From Bacteroidota bacterium (GTDB lineage: Bacteria; Bacteroidota; Bacteroidia; Sphingobacteriales; Sphingobacteriaceae): 22,001 bases of DNA. The notes beneath the pieces are model-generated. The model had not been told where the DNA came from. It did no database searches and worked only from the letters and a program-made list of their open reading frames with translations. Made by a program: the position numbers and the translations under genes. The stretch is taken from positions 1 through 22,001 of the forward strand of contig JAEYZM010000002.1 in the NCBI GenBank assembly GCA_023427985.1. The letters run 5' to 3'. Shown here one piece after another: positions 1-9,205 of the stretch (position 1 is the stretch's first letter; the number at the start of each line of letters is the position of its first letter).

Positions 1-223
1 ACCTGCCATTCCTATAATAACCACTTATACCTGGTGTATCTGCCCAGTAATCATATGCATTATACGCTTTATTATTAATCTCAAACGCTGCAGTATTTGT
101 TCCACTTTCAGTATATTCTGGAAATACGAATTCTAATTCAGGACTAATCTGTTTTTTTTCACATGAAATAAATCCTAAAACAAATAATATTATAAAACCG
201 TATTTAATTATCACCTCTTTCAT
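1..223 (-). CDS. Putative lipoprotein, 5' part only
   Basis: An open frame starts at the ATG at 223 and runs off the left edge of the window, giving about 74 residues. The N-terminus is a lipoprotein signal: MKEVIIKY, a hydrophobic core (FIILFVLGF), then the lipobox-like FISC at about residues 18-21, followed by charged residues (EKK). Lipidation at that Cys and attachment to a membrane are expected. The visible mature part (PELEFVFPEYTESG..., then AFEINNKAYNAYDYW) matches no family I recognise. The frame is too short for the 60-codon listing often used but is continuous with good composition. The 71 bases between it and galE separate it from that operon, although both lie on the minus strand. 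Confidence 0.65.
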   Translation of the reverse strand, partial: MKEVIIKYGFIILFVLGFISCEKKQISPELEFVFPEYTESGTNTAAFEINNKAYNAYDYWADTPGISGYYRNGR

Positions 224-294
224 AATAATTGCAATATAACATATTATTAGTAATATTCAAAATAAATCTCAATAAAGTATTGTGGAAATAGTAT

Positions 295-1308
295 CTACAA
301 AACAGAATTTTCCCATTTCCAAGCCGTACGCATCATATCTTCGATGTTGTACAGGGCTTTCCAGCCGAGTTCTTGATTGGCTAAACTGGTATCTGCATAG
401 ACTGCTTCCACATCGCCCGACCTACGTTCTACAATTTTATAATTGATTTTGATACCTGTAGTTTTTTCGAATGCGTTGATGATATCCAACACAGAATATC
501 CTATTCCTGTGCCGATATTAAAGACTTCAAATGATTTTTTATTTTTTGAATTCATCAATCGTTCAATTGCAGAGATGTGTGCTTTTGCGACATCAATCAC
601 ATGAATGTAATCACGTACACAAGTTCCATCATGTGTGTTATAGTCGCCACCAAATACATTTAAGCAGGCGCGTTTTCCAACAGCGGTTTCGGTAATGTAT
701 GGAATTAAATGATGTGGCACTCCGTGTTGTACCTCGCCTATGAGTGCCGATTCGTGAGCACCTATTGGGTTGAAATAGCGTAAGGTGATTGCATTTATTT
801 TACTAGCATTTGCGCATGCTTCAATCATTTCTTCGCCCATTTGCTTGGTATTACCGTAGGGCGACATTGCTTTTTTAACAGGAGCAAATTCGTTAACTGG
901 CAATACATCGGGATTCCCATAAACCGTACATGAAGATGAAAAAACTAAGGAATTAATTCCATGTTCTTTCATGCATTCCAAAAGATTGATGGTAGAATAC
1001 AAATTGTTGTGATAGTACTTGAAAGGATTTTCTACCGATTCTGCTACTTGTAAAACTGCGGCAAAATGTATTACAGAATCGATGCCTTTGTTACGTGCAA
1101 AATAATCTTGAAGTTCTGAAGCATTACACATTTCAATTTTCTCAAAATGTGGACGCTTACCTGTGATCTCTTGAATTTTATCAAGTATTTCAATTTTTGA
1201 ATTTGAAAGATTGTCGATGATGTACACCTCATAACCTAAATTCAAAAGCTCTACAACCGTATGTGAGCCAATGTATCCGGTCCCTCCCGTCACTAATACT
1301 TTTTTCAT
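295..1308 (-). CDS. galE: UDP-glucose 4-epimerase
   Basis: Interconverts UDP-glucose and UDP-galactose in the cytoplasm, using tightly bound NAD+ (family knowledge). The 337-residue length is normal for GalE. Visible features are the Rossmann motif GGTGYIG (8-14), HFAAVLQVAESV near 81-92, the catalytic SSS segment at 124-126, and the Tyr-x3-Lys pair Y151/K155 in SPYGNTK. RYFNPIGAH (about 177-185) and the C-terminal RRSGDVEAVYAD are also typical of the family. It is the last gene of a minus-strand operon: its ATG lies 4 bases after the stop of the UDP-xylose synthase gene. The neighbours suggest it supplies precursors for surface polysaccharide or LPS. The identification is secure. Confidence 0.95.
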   Translation of the reverse strand: MKKVLVTGGTGYIGSHTVVELLNLGYEVYIIDNLSNSKIEILDKIQEITGKRPHFEKIEMCNASELQDYFARNKGIDSVIHFAAVLQVAESVENPFKYYHNNLYSTINLLECMKEHGINSLVFSSSCTVYGNPDVLPVNEFAPVKKAMSPYGNTKQMGEEMIEACANASKINAITLRYFNPIGAHESALIGEVQHGVPHHLIPYITETAVGKRACLNVFGGDYNTHDGTCVRDYIHVIDVAKAHISAIERLMNSKNKKSFEVFNIGTGIGYSVLDIINAFEKTTGIKINYKIVERRSGDVEAVYADTSLANQELGWKALYNIEDMMRTAWKWENSVL

Positions 1309-1312
1309 AAAA

Positions 1313-2290
1313 TTATTTATTGTACGAACTGAAATCTTTTGGTTTCAATTCTTTCTCTGGTAAATTTTTAAAATATTCGTAAGTGATTTTCAATCCCTCT
1401 GCACGCGAAACTTTTGGTTCCCAACCCAAAATTTCTCTTGCCTTTGAAATATCAGGTCTACGTTGTTTGGGATCATCTTGAGGCAATGGTTCAAAAATTA
1501 CTTTTTGATTTGCGCCTGTTAATTTCAAAATTTCTTCAGCAAATTCGCGAATCGTAATTTCATCGGGATTCCCAATGTTTACGGGATAAGCATAATCGCT
1601 TAATAACAATCTATATATACCTTCTACCAAATCATCCACATAGCAGAACGAACGTGTTTGTGTACCATCGCCAAAGGCAGTTAGATCTTCACCTCTGATG
1701 GCTTGACCAATAAATGTTGGTAATACGCGACCATCGTTCAATCGCATACGAGGACCATAAGTATTAAAGATACGAACGATACGTGTTTCCAAACCATGGA
1801 AAGTATGATAGGCCATTGTCATGGCTTCTTGAAAACGTTTCGCTTCATCGTACACACCACGCGGACCAATTGGATTCACATGTCCCCAATAATCTTCCGT
1901 TTGCGGATGCACTTCTGGATCGCCATATACTTCCGATGTAGACGCGATGAGCATGCGAGCATTCTTAGCCCTCGCCAAGCCTAATAAATTATGGGTTCCT
2001 AGCGATCCTACTTTTAATGTTTGAATTGGAATTTTCAAATAATCGATTGGACTTGCTGGCGATGCAAAATGTAAAATATAATCGATGTCGCCCGAAACAT
2101 GTACGAATTTTGAAACATCGTGATGATAAAATTCAAACTGCTCCAACTTGAAAAGGTGTTCAATATTTCTGAGTGAGCCAGTAATTAAATTATCCATACC
2201 CACTACACGATATCCTTCCTTTATAAAGCGGTCGCATAAATGCGATCCTAAAAATCCGGCAGCACCGGTGATTAAAACTCTTTTCGACAT
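1313..2290 (-). CDS. uxs: UDP-glucuronate decarboxylase (UDP-xylose synthase)
   Basis: Extended short-chain dehydrogenase that oxidises UDP-glucuronate at C4, decarboxylates it and re-reduces it to UDP-xylose (family knowledge). Visible features are GAAGFLG (9-15), the catalytic segment IASTSEVYGDP (around 115-125), YDEAK with Y147/K151, and the UXS-like stretches HFASPASP (74-81), NTYGPRM (176-182) and DGTQTRSFCYVDDLV. The 325-residue length fits the short bacterial UXS form without an N-terminal membrane anchor. The gene sits 5 bases after ugd, whose product is its substrate, which strongly supports UXS over dTDP-glucose 4,6-dehydratase, the next nearest relative. The C-terminal tail is rich in Lys/Glu. 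Confidence 0.92.
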   Translation of the reverse strand: MSKRVLITGAAGFLGSHLCDRFIKEGYRVVGMDNLITGSLRNIEHLFKLEQFEFYHHDVSKFVHVSGDIDYILHFASPASPIDYLKIPIQTLKVGSLGTHNLLGLARAKNARMLIASTSEVYGDPEVHPQTEDYWGHVNPIGPRGVYDEAKRFQEAMTMAYHTFHGLETRIVRIFNTYGPRMRLNDGRVLPTFIGQAIRGEDLTAFGDGTQTRSFCYVDDLVEGIYRLLLSDYAYPVNIGNPDEITIREFAEEILKLTGANQKVIFEPLPQDDPKQRRPDISKAREILGWEPKVSRAEGLKITYEYFKNLPEKELKPKDFSSYNK

Positions 2291-2295
2291 ATGTA

Positions 2296-3612
2296 TTATT
2301 TTACACCAATTCCATAATAAGCAAAACCCATCTCTTTTAATTCCACCGCATCGTAAATATTTCTTCCATCAAAAATCACCGCTTCATTTAATTTCGATTT
2401 GATTTCATTAAAATCAGGCGATCTAAATTCAGGCCACTCCGTTACTATTAGCAGTGCATCGGCATTTGTTAAAGCATCCTCTTGTTTTTCGCAATAGCTA
2501 ATTGAATCTTTTAAAGTATGTTTCGCTTCGTTCATTGCCACTGGATCGTGTGCTTGAACTTTAGCACCCATGCTCAATAATTTTTCAATGATCACGAGCG
2601 ATGGTGCTTCACGCATATCGTCTGTCTTAGGTTTGAAGGAAAGTCCCCAAACTGCAAATATTTTTCCGCTGATGTTTCCTTTGAAATGATTCAATACTTT
2701 TTCGAAGAGTACCGATTTCTGTTTTTCGTTTACATTTTCAACGGCTTTCAAAACTTGCATTTTGTAATTATTTTCTGCAGCAGTTTTGATCAATGCTTTC
2801 ACATCTTTTGGAAAACAAGAACCACCGTAACCAATGCCCGGATAAATAAATTTATTGCCGATGCGTGGGTCAGAACCAATTCCTCTGCGCACCATATTCA
2901 CATCTGCTCCCATGATTTCACAAAGGTTGGCAATGTCGTTCATGAATGAAATTTTTGTTGCAAGCATGGCGTTTGCCGCGTACTTCGTCATCTCAGCAGA
3001 TGGTATGTCCATGCTAATGATCGGATGACCATTCAACACAAAAGGTTTGTATAATTTTTTTAATAAGTCTTCAGCTTTTTGCGACTCAACACCAATCACA
3101 ATTCTATCGGGACGTAAGAAATCATCTATCGCAGCACCTTCTTTCAAGAACTCTGGGTTCGATGCAACGTCGAATCGCAAATCCGATTTACGAGCATCGA
3201 GTTGATCTTGAACCGCACGTTTTACTTTTGATGCAGTTCCAACAGGCACTGTACTCTTGGTAACCACCACCAAATAATCTTGCATATGCATTCCTATTTC
3301 AGACGCTACCCCTAAAACGTATTTTAAGTCGGCACTCCCATCTTCTCCCGGTGGCGTACCCACCGCAATGAAAACGATATCACAATCTTTCACCGTTTCT
3401 GCTAAACTTGTAGAAAATTTTAGTTTACCGCGCTCGAAATTTTTAAGCACCATTTCTTCTAGTCCGGGTTCGTAAATAGGCATTACACCCTGTTTCAAAC
3501 CCTCAATTTTCTTAGCATCTATATCAATACACGTAACATTCATTCCCACCTCAGCCAAACATGTCCCCGTTACCAATCCAACGTATCCTGTTCCTACAAT
3601 TGCAACTTTCAT
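2296..3612 (-). CDS. ugd: UDP-glucose 6-dehydrogenase
   Basis: Oxidises UDP-glucose to UDP-glucuronate with two NAD+ (family knowledge). The 438-residue length is typical. Visible features are GTGYVG (7-12), VGTPPGEDGSAD (84-95), SNPEFLKEGAA (151-161), K210/N214/K220 in the substrate-binding helix, and the catalytic cysteine C266 in GYGGSCFPKD (261-270). The C-terminal NAD/UDP domain contains AVWGLSFKPKTDDMREAPS. It is the first gene of the operon ugd-uxs-galE, with 4-5 base gaps, so the three are very likely co-transcribed from the divergent intergenic region 3613-3709. It supplies UDP-glucuronate to the next gene. Confidence 0.95.
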   Translation of the reverse strand: MKVAIVGTGYVGLVTGTCLAEVGMNVTCIDIDAKKIEGLKQGVMPIYEPGLEEMVLKNFERGKLKFSTSLAETVKDCDIVFIAVGTPPGEDGSADLKYVLGVASEIGMHMQDYLVVVTKSTVPVGTASKVKRAVQDQLDARKSDLRFDVASNPEFLKEGAAIDDFLRPDRIVIGVESQKAEDLLKKLYKPFVLNGHPIISMDIPSAEMTKYAANAMLATKISFMNDIANLCEIMGADVNMVRRGIGSDPRIGNKFIYPGIGYGGSCFPKDVKALIKTAAENNYKMQVLKAVENVNEKQKSVLFEKVLNHFKGNISGKIFAVWGLSFKPKTDDMREAPSLVIIEKLLSMGAKVQAHDPVAMNEAKHTLKDSISYCEKQEDALTNADALLIVTEWPEFRSPDFNEIKSKLNEAVIFDGRNIYDAVELKEMGFAYYGIGVK

Positions 3613-3657
3613 TCAGTATCTATTTTATTTTATCGTATTATTGAATAATTTTCGGCG

Positions 3658-3665
3658 CTAATATA
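3658..3665 (-). promoter_or_regulatory. Candidate -7 box for the ugd operon
   Basis: The only intergenic space before ugd is the 97-base divergent gap 3613-3709. On the minus strand it contains TATATTAG, one mismatch from the Bacteroidota -7 consensus TAnnTTTG, about 46 bases before the ugd ATG. No clear -33 TTG lies at the expected distance, so this is a weak call. Confidence 0.3.
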
Positions 3666-3709
3666 GCTAAAAGGTTAATTAAATTAGGCTTTACCTTATT
3701 TTTATACGC

Positions 3710-4477
3710 ATGTTCAAAAATCGCACATTAAGTTTTATTGTACTAATTCTCAGTATATTATGTTTTTCTTATGCCGATGCACAGCCTTTAAATATGCGTG
3801 ATTCGATTATGAAAGTTTCCAGCATACAAGTGCAGTATTCGTATCATATGCCTGGGGGCGACATGAAAACAAGGTTTGGCAACAGCTCTATGTTGGGTGG
3901 TGGATTTCTACATAAGACCAAGCAAAATTATTTCTGGGGCTTCGATGTGAATTTCTTGTTCGGGAATAATCTAAATGAACGATATGTTTTAGACAGCCTA
4001 AAAACTACTCGAGGACAATTCATTACCATTGCGGGTGAATATGGAGATGTGCGAATGTTTGAGAGAGGCTTTGTTACGCATGCTAAGTTTGGAAAACTCT
4101 TTCCTATTTCTAAAAATAAAAACTCTGGAATATTAGTTTTACTTGGCTTAGGTTTCATGGAACACAAGATGCAGATAGAAGTATTAGAAGAAAATGTTGA
4201 AAGTTTGGATGGTGATAAGCGTAAAGGATACGATCGATTAACAAACGGGATCTCTACAAGTCAGTTTGTAGGTTATTGGTTTATGAACCCCAACCGTAGA
4301 TTTAACTTTTATGCAGGATTGGATTTCTACCAAGGTTACACAATGAACAGACGCGATTGGGATTACCATGCAATGCGTAAGCTCGATGAGAAACGATTCG
4401 ACGCATTAACTGGTCTGCGTTTCGGTGTGGTATTGCCATTATATAAAAGAATGCCAAAAGAATATTACTTTAGATAA
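3710..4477 (+). CDS. Exported barrel-like protein of unknown function
   Basis: A 255-residue protein with a clear signal peptide: MFKNR, a hydrophobic stretch (about 8-20), then ADAQ with likely cleavage after A24. The mature part is rich in Gly, aromatic residues and alternating strand-like segments (for example NYFWGFDVNFLFG, GILVLLGLGFM, FNFYAGLDFYQGYTM, ALTGLRFGVVLPL) and ends in Tyr-Tyr-Phe-Arg. This looks like a small outer-membrane beta-barrel or a barrel-like periplasmic protein; that is inference from pattern, not family recognition. Its stop codon overlaps the waaA start by one base (TAATG), so the two are translationally coupled, and a role at the outer membrane or in LPS handling is plausible. 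No catalytic motif is seen. Confidence 0.8.
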   Translation: MFKNRTLSFIVLILSILCFSYADAQPLNMRDSIMKVSSIQVQYSYHMPGGDMKTRFGNSSMLGGGFLHKTKQNYFWGFDVNFLFGNNLNERYVLDSLKTTRGQFITIAGEYGDVRMFERGFVTHAKFGKLFPISKNKNSGILVLLGLGFMEHKMQIEVLEENVESLDGDKRKGYDRLTNGISTSQFVGYWFMNPNRRFNFYAGLDFYQGYTMNRRDWDYHAMRKLDEKRFDALTGLRFGVVLPLYKRMPKEYYFR

Positions 4478-5706
4478 TGTTATTTTATCGACTCAGTATT
4501 TACGTTTATTACCTTTTCATTCGTTTTGCATCCTTGTTTAACACAAAAGCAAAGCGTTGGGTCGATGGTAGGAAAAATCAAGGCAAGCTCTTCGAAAATA
4601 AATTACCAAATCAGAAAAGAGTTTGGTTTCATTTTGCATCACTCGGTGAATTTGAACAAGGCAGAAGTCTGATCCATTTTTTCGAAAAAAATAAATCGGA
4701 GTATAGCATCGTCATAACTTTTTTCTCACCTTCTGGTTACGAACAAAGAAAAAATTATCCTTGTGAAGGTGTGTATTATCTACCATTAGATACCCCAAAC
4801 AATGCTAAAAAATTTATTGATTTTATTAATCCTAGCATCGCCATTTTCAATAAATACGAATATTGGCATTACACGATGAAGGAATTGCATATTAGCGAAA
4901 TTCCATTATTTGTAACATCGGCCATCTTTAGAGAAAATCAAATATTCTTTCAATGGTACGGCTGGTTTTATAGAAAAACATTGGGCTATGTTACGCATTT
5001 TTTTACTCAAAATCAGAAATCAGATTCGCTCCTAGAAAGTATTGACCATGAAAATTATACTATGGCTGGAGATACCCGATTTGACAGGGTGTTTGAGCAT
5101 TCATTAAGTGTGAAGGATAATGAAAAAATTTCGCAGTTTGTAGCCAATAAAAAAAGTTTTGTTGGAGGCTCTACTTGGTTGCCCGATGAAGAAATAATTT
5201 TACCATTGATTGAAGATTTATCAGATTATAAATTCATACTGGTACCTCATGAAATTAATACAGAAAAAATTCAAACATTGAAAAATAAAATTGGATCAAG
5301 CGCTTTTTTATATTCGGAATTCGACACAAAATACTCGAGCGACAAAAGAGTGTTAATTGTGGATACCATTGGCTTATTGAGTAGTATTTACAATTGCTCT
5401 AGCATATCGTATATCGGTGGAGGATTTGGAAAAGGAATACACAATACTCTAGAAGCAGCTACCTTTGGTAAACCCATTATTTTTGGGCCTAATTATCATA
5501 AGTTTCAAGAAGCAATTGATTTAATTGAACGCAAGGCAGCGTACACAGTGAACAATGCAAATGAATTGCAAGACATCGCCCTAAAGCTAAGTAATGATGA
5601 ATTGTTTTACAATACAGCGGGTACAGCAGCTCGCGAATATGTGTTGGAGAAAAAAGGGGCGACAGAAATCATCACCAATTACTTACAAACCTGTAAGTAT
5701 ATTTAA
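4477..5706 (+). CDS. waaA: 3-deoxy-D-manno-octulosonic acid (Kdo) transferase
   Basis: Transfers Kdo from CMP-Kdo to lipid A precursor at the inner membrane, the first step of LPS core assembly (family knowledge; GT30). The 409-residue length fits. An N-terminal membrane segment (about 3-21) precedes the acceptor-binding domain with FASLGEFEQGR (53-63), where E58 corresponds to the catalytic Glu of the usual SxGE motif. Further signatures are GDTRFDR (198-204), GGSTWLPDEE (230-239), VPHE (256-259) and GGGFGKGIHNTLEAA (314-328), followed by FGKPIIFGPNYHKFQEA. Whether it adds one, two or more Kdo residues cannot be read from sequence. It overlaps the upstream barrel-like gene by one base and the convergent hemH by four. 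Confidence 0.93.
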   Translation: MLFYRLSIYVYYLFIRFASLFNTKAKRWVDGRKNQGKLFENKLPNQKRVWFHFASLGEFEQGRSLIHFFEKNKSEYSIVITFFSPSGYEQRKNYPCEGVYYLPLDTPNNAKKFIDFINPSIAIFNKYEYWHYTMKELHISEIPLFVTSAIFRENQIFFQWYGWFYRKTLGYVTHFFTQNQKSDSLLESIDHENYTMAGDTRFDRVFEHSLSVKDNEKISQFVANKKSFVGGSTWLPDEEIILPLIEDLSDYKFILVPHEINTEKIQTLKNKIGSSAFLYSEFDTKYSSDKRVLIVDTIGLLSSIYNCSSISYIGGGFGKGIHNTLEAATFGKPIIFGPNYHKFQEAIDLIERKAAYTVNNANELQDIALKLSNDELFYNTAGTAAREYVLEKKGATEIITNYLQTCKYI

Positions 5707-6722
5707 TTTCTCGCCATATCGGCTAAAGCCTCTATCCACAATGGATGGTCGTTCAATGAAGGAACCAATTGAACTTTTTCGCCACCTGCTTCTTCAAACT
5801 CTTCTTGATATTCGACAGAAATTTCAAAAATAGTTTCAATACAGTCGGCCACAAATGCTGGACAAAATACCAAGATTTTTTTCTTGCCCATTTTTGCAAG
5901 ATGTTCTATGACTTCCGATGCATAAGGTTGTATCCAAGGGTCTTTTCCTAATCTCGATTGAAATACGATGCTATAATCTTTTTCTTCAATGCCCAACTTA
6001 GCAGCAATACCGTATGCGGTCTGATAACATTGTGCCGAATAGCAAAATTTATTTTTCTCTGTTAAGGTTTTGCAACAATCGTTTACTTTTTGACAATGGT
6101 CTTTGCCAACGTCAGCTTTCATTAGCTGTCTAACAGGTAAGCCGTGAAAACTAAATAGAATATGATCGTAATTTTCTTTGACAAAATCTTCTCCAATCTT
6201 CGCATAAGCTTGAAGCATTTTATCATTATCGAAATAAGAATTGATGAATTCAATTTTCGGAATGATTTGCCAATTGCGTACTAGGTCCATAATTTTATCA
6301 TGAACCGAACCGGTTGTTGCAGAAGCATATTGAGGGAAAAGAGGAATCACTTTAATATCGAATATTCTCTTTTTGTAAAAATCATTCAACACGTTTTCGA
6401 GCGAAGGATTTTGATAACGCATTGCTAAATCTACATGGTAATCATCGCCCAAATTCTCTTGTAAAAGTTTTTTCACTCGTAAACCGTAGGCCATCAATGG
6501 AGAGCCCTCATCGGTCCAAATGGCTTTATAAGACTTTGCCGATTTAGGGGCACGGAATGGAACGATAATGCCTTTCACCAATAATGTTCTAGCGATGGGA
6601 TTAATGTCAATAACACGTGGGTCCATTAAGAACTCATCGAGGTAACGACGTACATCGGGTACTGCCGGACTATCGGGTGTTCCTAAATTGACAATTAAAA
6701 TTCCTTTCTTTTCCTTGTTCAT
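5703..6722 (-). CDS. hemH: Ferrochelatase
   Basis: Inserts Fe2+ into a porphyrin at the end of haem synthesis (family knowledge). I start it at the ATG at 6722; an in-frame TTG four codons earlier (6734) would overlap the upstream gene and is less likely. The resulting 339 residues contain NLGTPDSP (about 12-19), the metal-binding His in FSFHGLP (H193), SRLGKDPWIQPY and the second catalytic segment FCPAFVADCIET (E296). Five cysteines cluster at about 210-232 (HCQ, CC, CYSAQC); I make no claim of an iron-sulfur cluster. The ATG lies one base after the stop of the TonB receptor gene, so translation is probably coupled. The stop shares the tetramer TTAA with the convergent waaA stop, leaving no room for a separate terminator. 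Confidence 0.94.
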   Translation of the reverse strand: MNKEKKGILIVNLGTPDSPAVPDVRRYLDEFLMDPRVIDINPIARTLLVKGIIVPFRAPKSAKSYKAIWTDEGSPLMAYGLRVKKLLQENLGDDYHVDLAMRYQNPSLENVLNDFYKKRIFDIKVIPLFPQYASATTGSVHDKIMDLVRNWQIIPKIEFINSYFDNDKMLQAYAKIGEDFVKENYDHILFSFHGLPVRQLMKADVGKDHCQKVNDCCKTLTEKNKFCYSAQCYQTAYGIAAKLGIEEKDYSIVFQSRLGKDPWIQPYASEVIEHLAKMGKKKILVFCPAFVADCIETIFEISVEYQEEFEEAGGEKVQLVPSLNDHPLWIEALADMARN

Positions 6723-6723
6723 A

Positions 6724-9099
6724 TTACCATTCAATAATTAATCCTAAAGTTGGCAAGGTACTACCATTAATATTATCTACCAACTTCGTTTTATATCTGC
6801 TTGGATCGTTCGGATCTGTTTGAGCTGCTCCGTTCGCATCACGATCTAACAAAAATATAGGTTGTGCATTATATAAGAAACCCGTCACATTTTGCACATC
6901 AAGGAAGACATTGAAAATGAACTTTTTGAAATTATATTTTTTATCAATTCTGACATCCAACTGATAAAAGTCGCCCAATCGGACGGCGTTTAGTCGACTA
7001 TAATCTAGACTACCTTGTGGATTGATGTCGAAATTAGATTTGATGGACGATGTAGCAAGGTCTATAGGCGTAAAAGGTGCTCCTCCAGAGTAGCGCAATT
7101 TAGCACCCAGCTCCAAATTCTTTTTGAAAATTTTTCCACCCGTTAAACTTAATAAATATCGATTGTCCCATGAGGATGCAATGTACTCACCGCGTTTGTC
7201 CTGAAACTCCGAACGCACAATGGTCAAGGCCACTATACCATAAAATCCTTTTTGTAATTTTTGTTGTGCAAGGAACTCCACACCATAACTTCTACCTTTA
7301 GTCAAATTCGCAACTGGTCTATCGCCTACAACTCCAAAGTCAACACCTAAATTTGCTAATGGAATCGTATCGCCCGATGTAATGAGCATAGGATAATTAT
7401 TATACAATTTCAAAAATCCTTCAACAGTAAATCTTAAATTGCTTAAGGTATTGTACTCCAATCCCAATACCACCTGATCGTTTCCGATGTACTTTACATT
7501 TTTATTACTCAAATTATTAAGCGAATCTCTATATCCTAAGACAGTATATGCAGGTGTTTGAAAATATCTACCCGTATTAAAATTGATCGAAATTTTATCG
7601 GTAATCGAATACGCTGCAGAGAAACGTGGTGAAAATTGTTCTAATGGGTTCGACATGCTTGAACTGAATGTATTTCCGTCGGCACGCAATCCAAAGGATA
7701 ATTGCAAACGTTCGTTGATATAGCCTTTACTTGCTTGTGCGAACACTCCATATCGAACGAAACTAAGTTTAGAACTGTAGTCAATCACACCGAAAGGAGT
7801 ATTATTAAAGGTCTCATTGCTGTATTCAGCTGTTTCTAAATTTATGCCTGTGTTTAATTTAACACCCTTGATCCGATTGGTATTTTCAACTCTAAATTTA
7901 TTCTCCACTTCTGTTGATGCATAATCTAAAAGTGGTGCTAAACTTTCATTATTATCGGGATATTTTATCGTAGTATTTCTTAAAAAGTTCCTCGACACTA
8001 CAAATGTAGAATAGCTGCTTCCTCTGTATTTCTTATAGTTTAAGCCGATGGAGTAATTCGATTGACCGAAATCTGGAAGAGTTTGTAATTGATATTTTTG
8101 CACTTCGGTTTCATTCGCATCGAGGTTCAATTGAAAATCATCCAATGCTCCTAAACCTATAATGGTCAACTCATTTTTATCGTTGAATTTTGTTTTGACT
8201 TTAAACTGGATATCGTTGTATTCCGGTAAAAAAGGTAAACCAATCGCTTGAAATAAAAATTGCAAATAAGATTTTCGATACGAAAATAAGAAAGTAGTTT
8301 TCTTACCAAGAGGCCCTTCTACTACGGTTGCCAAATCGCTAGAACCCAATGTGAGTGAGGCTCCTACGCGATCTGTTCTCCCCTCTTTAAATTTAAAATC
8401 AAAAACAGAACTCAATGCGTTTCCCCTATTGCTCGGAAAAGCACCGGAATAAAAATCCACTTCACGAACAAAGTCAACATTTATCAATCCCACTGGACCA
8501 CCACCAGCACCTTGTGTTGCAAAGTGATTGATGTTTGGAATTTCAATCCCGTCGAGATAAAATCTATTTTCATTAGGGGCCCCACCACGAATAATTATAT
8601 CGTTTCTGAAACTTGCCGATGATGCAACTCCTGGTAAGGATTGTATTACTTTTGAGATATCACGATTTCCACCCGGATTTCTCTTTATCTCTGAAACACC
8701 TATAGTAACAAGAGATACAGGACTTTCTTGAGGCTTATAAAATGCCGATGCTTTTACTTCAACTTCGTTAATACTTTTCGACTCCTCTTCCAAGGCAACA
8801 TCAACCACCGCTGCTTTATTATTATAAACCTGCACCTCATAAACAATTTTATTCTTAAAGCCGATGTATTTGAATTCTAAATTATAAAAACCAGGAGTCA
8901 ATTTATCGATGCTGTAATTCCCATCGAGGTCCGACAAGACTCCAATGGTTGTGCCTTGTATGATTACTGAAACCGAAGGTAAGCCTTCGTTATTAATTGC
9001 ATTTTTGATACTTCCTTTAATTACACCCGTTTGTGCACTCACATAAGAATAAATTAGTGTCAAGCACAACACTAAAATTAATCGGTTTAGTTTTTTCAT
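6724..9099 (-). CDS. TonB-dependent outer-membrane receptor with carboxypeptidase-regulatory-like domain
   Basis: A 791-residue outer-membrane transporter driven by TonB (family knowledge). A signal peptide ends near VSA|Q (22/23). A carboxypeptidase-D regulatory-like domain follows (about 25-95: GVIKGSIKNAINNEGLPSVS... SDLDGNYSIDKLTPG). The plug domain lies at about 120-240, with IQSLPGVASSA, IIIRGGAPNENRFYLDGIEIP and FYSGAFPSNRGNALSSVFDF. The beta-barrel fills the rest and closes on an aromatic residue (LGLIIEW). No SusD partner is adjacent, so it is not a typical polysaccharide-utilisation SusC. The substrate is unknown. Direct coupling to ferrochelatase makes an iron or haem-related ligand attractive, but this is only context-based inference. 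Confidence 0.9.
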   Translation of the reverse strand: MKKLNRLILVLCLTLIYSYVSAQTGVIKGSIKNAINNEGLPSVSVIIQGTTIGVLSDLDGNYSIDKLTPGFYNLEFKYIGFKNKIVYEVQVYNNKAAVVDVALEEESKSINEVEVKASAFYKPQESPVSLVTIGVSEIKRNPGGNRDISKVIQSLPGVASSASFRNDIIIRGGAPNENRFYLDGIEIPNINHFATQGAGGGPVGLINVDFVREVDFYSGAFPSNRGNALSSVFDFKFKEGRTDRVGASLTLGSSDLATVVEGPLGKKTTFLFSYRKSYLQFLFQAIGLPFLPEYNDIQFKVKTKFNDKNELTIIGLGALDDFQLNLDANETEVQKYQLQTLPDFGQSNYSIGLNYKKYRGSSYSTFVVSRNFLRNTTIKYPDNNESLAPLLDYASTEVENKFRVENTNRIKGVKLNTGINLETAEYSNETFNNTPFGVIDYSSKLSFVRYGVFAQASKGYINERLQLSFGLRADGNTFSSSMSNPLEQFSPRFSAAYSITDKISINFNTGRYFQTPAYTVLGYRDSLNNLSNKNVKYIGNDQVVLGLEYNTLSNLRFTVEGFLKLYNNYPMLITSGDTIPLANLGVDFGVVGDRPVANLTKGRSYGVEFLAQQKLQKGFYGIVALTIVRSEFQDKRGEYIASSWDNRYLLSLTGGKIFKKNLELGAKLRYSGGAPFTPIDLATSSIKSNFDINPQGSLDYSRLNAVRLGDFYQLDVRIDKKYNFKKFIFNVFLDVQNVTGFLYNAQPIFLLDRDANGAAQTDPNDPSRYKTKLVDNINGSTLPTLGLIIEW

Positions 9100-9205
9100 A
9101 TTGGGTTAACAAGAATGTTCATGTTTTGTTATCTAGTGTAGAAATTTCTAAATCGAATGCAAAGGATTGTATAACGATTATAAGCAAAATACAAAGTACT
9201 AGATA

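Noticed and set aside
210..294. A promoter for the lipoprotein gene (TTG, 19 bases, TATATTGC).
   Set aside because: The box matches TAnnTTTG poorly and would put the start of transcription at the start codon itself.
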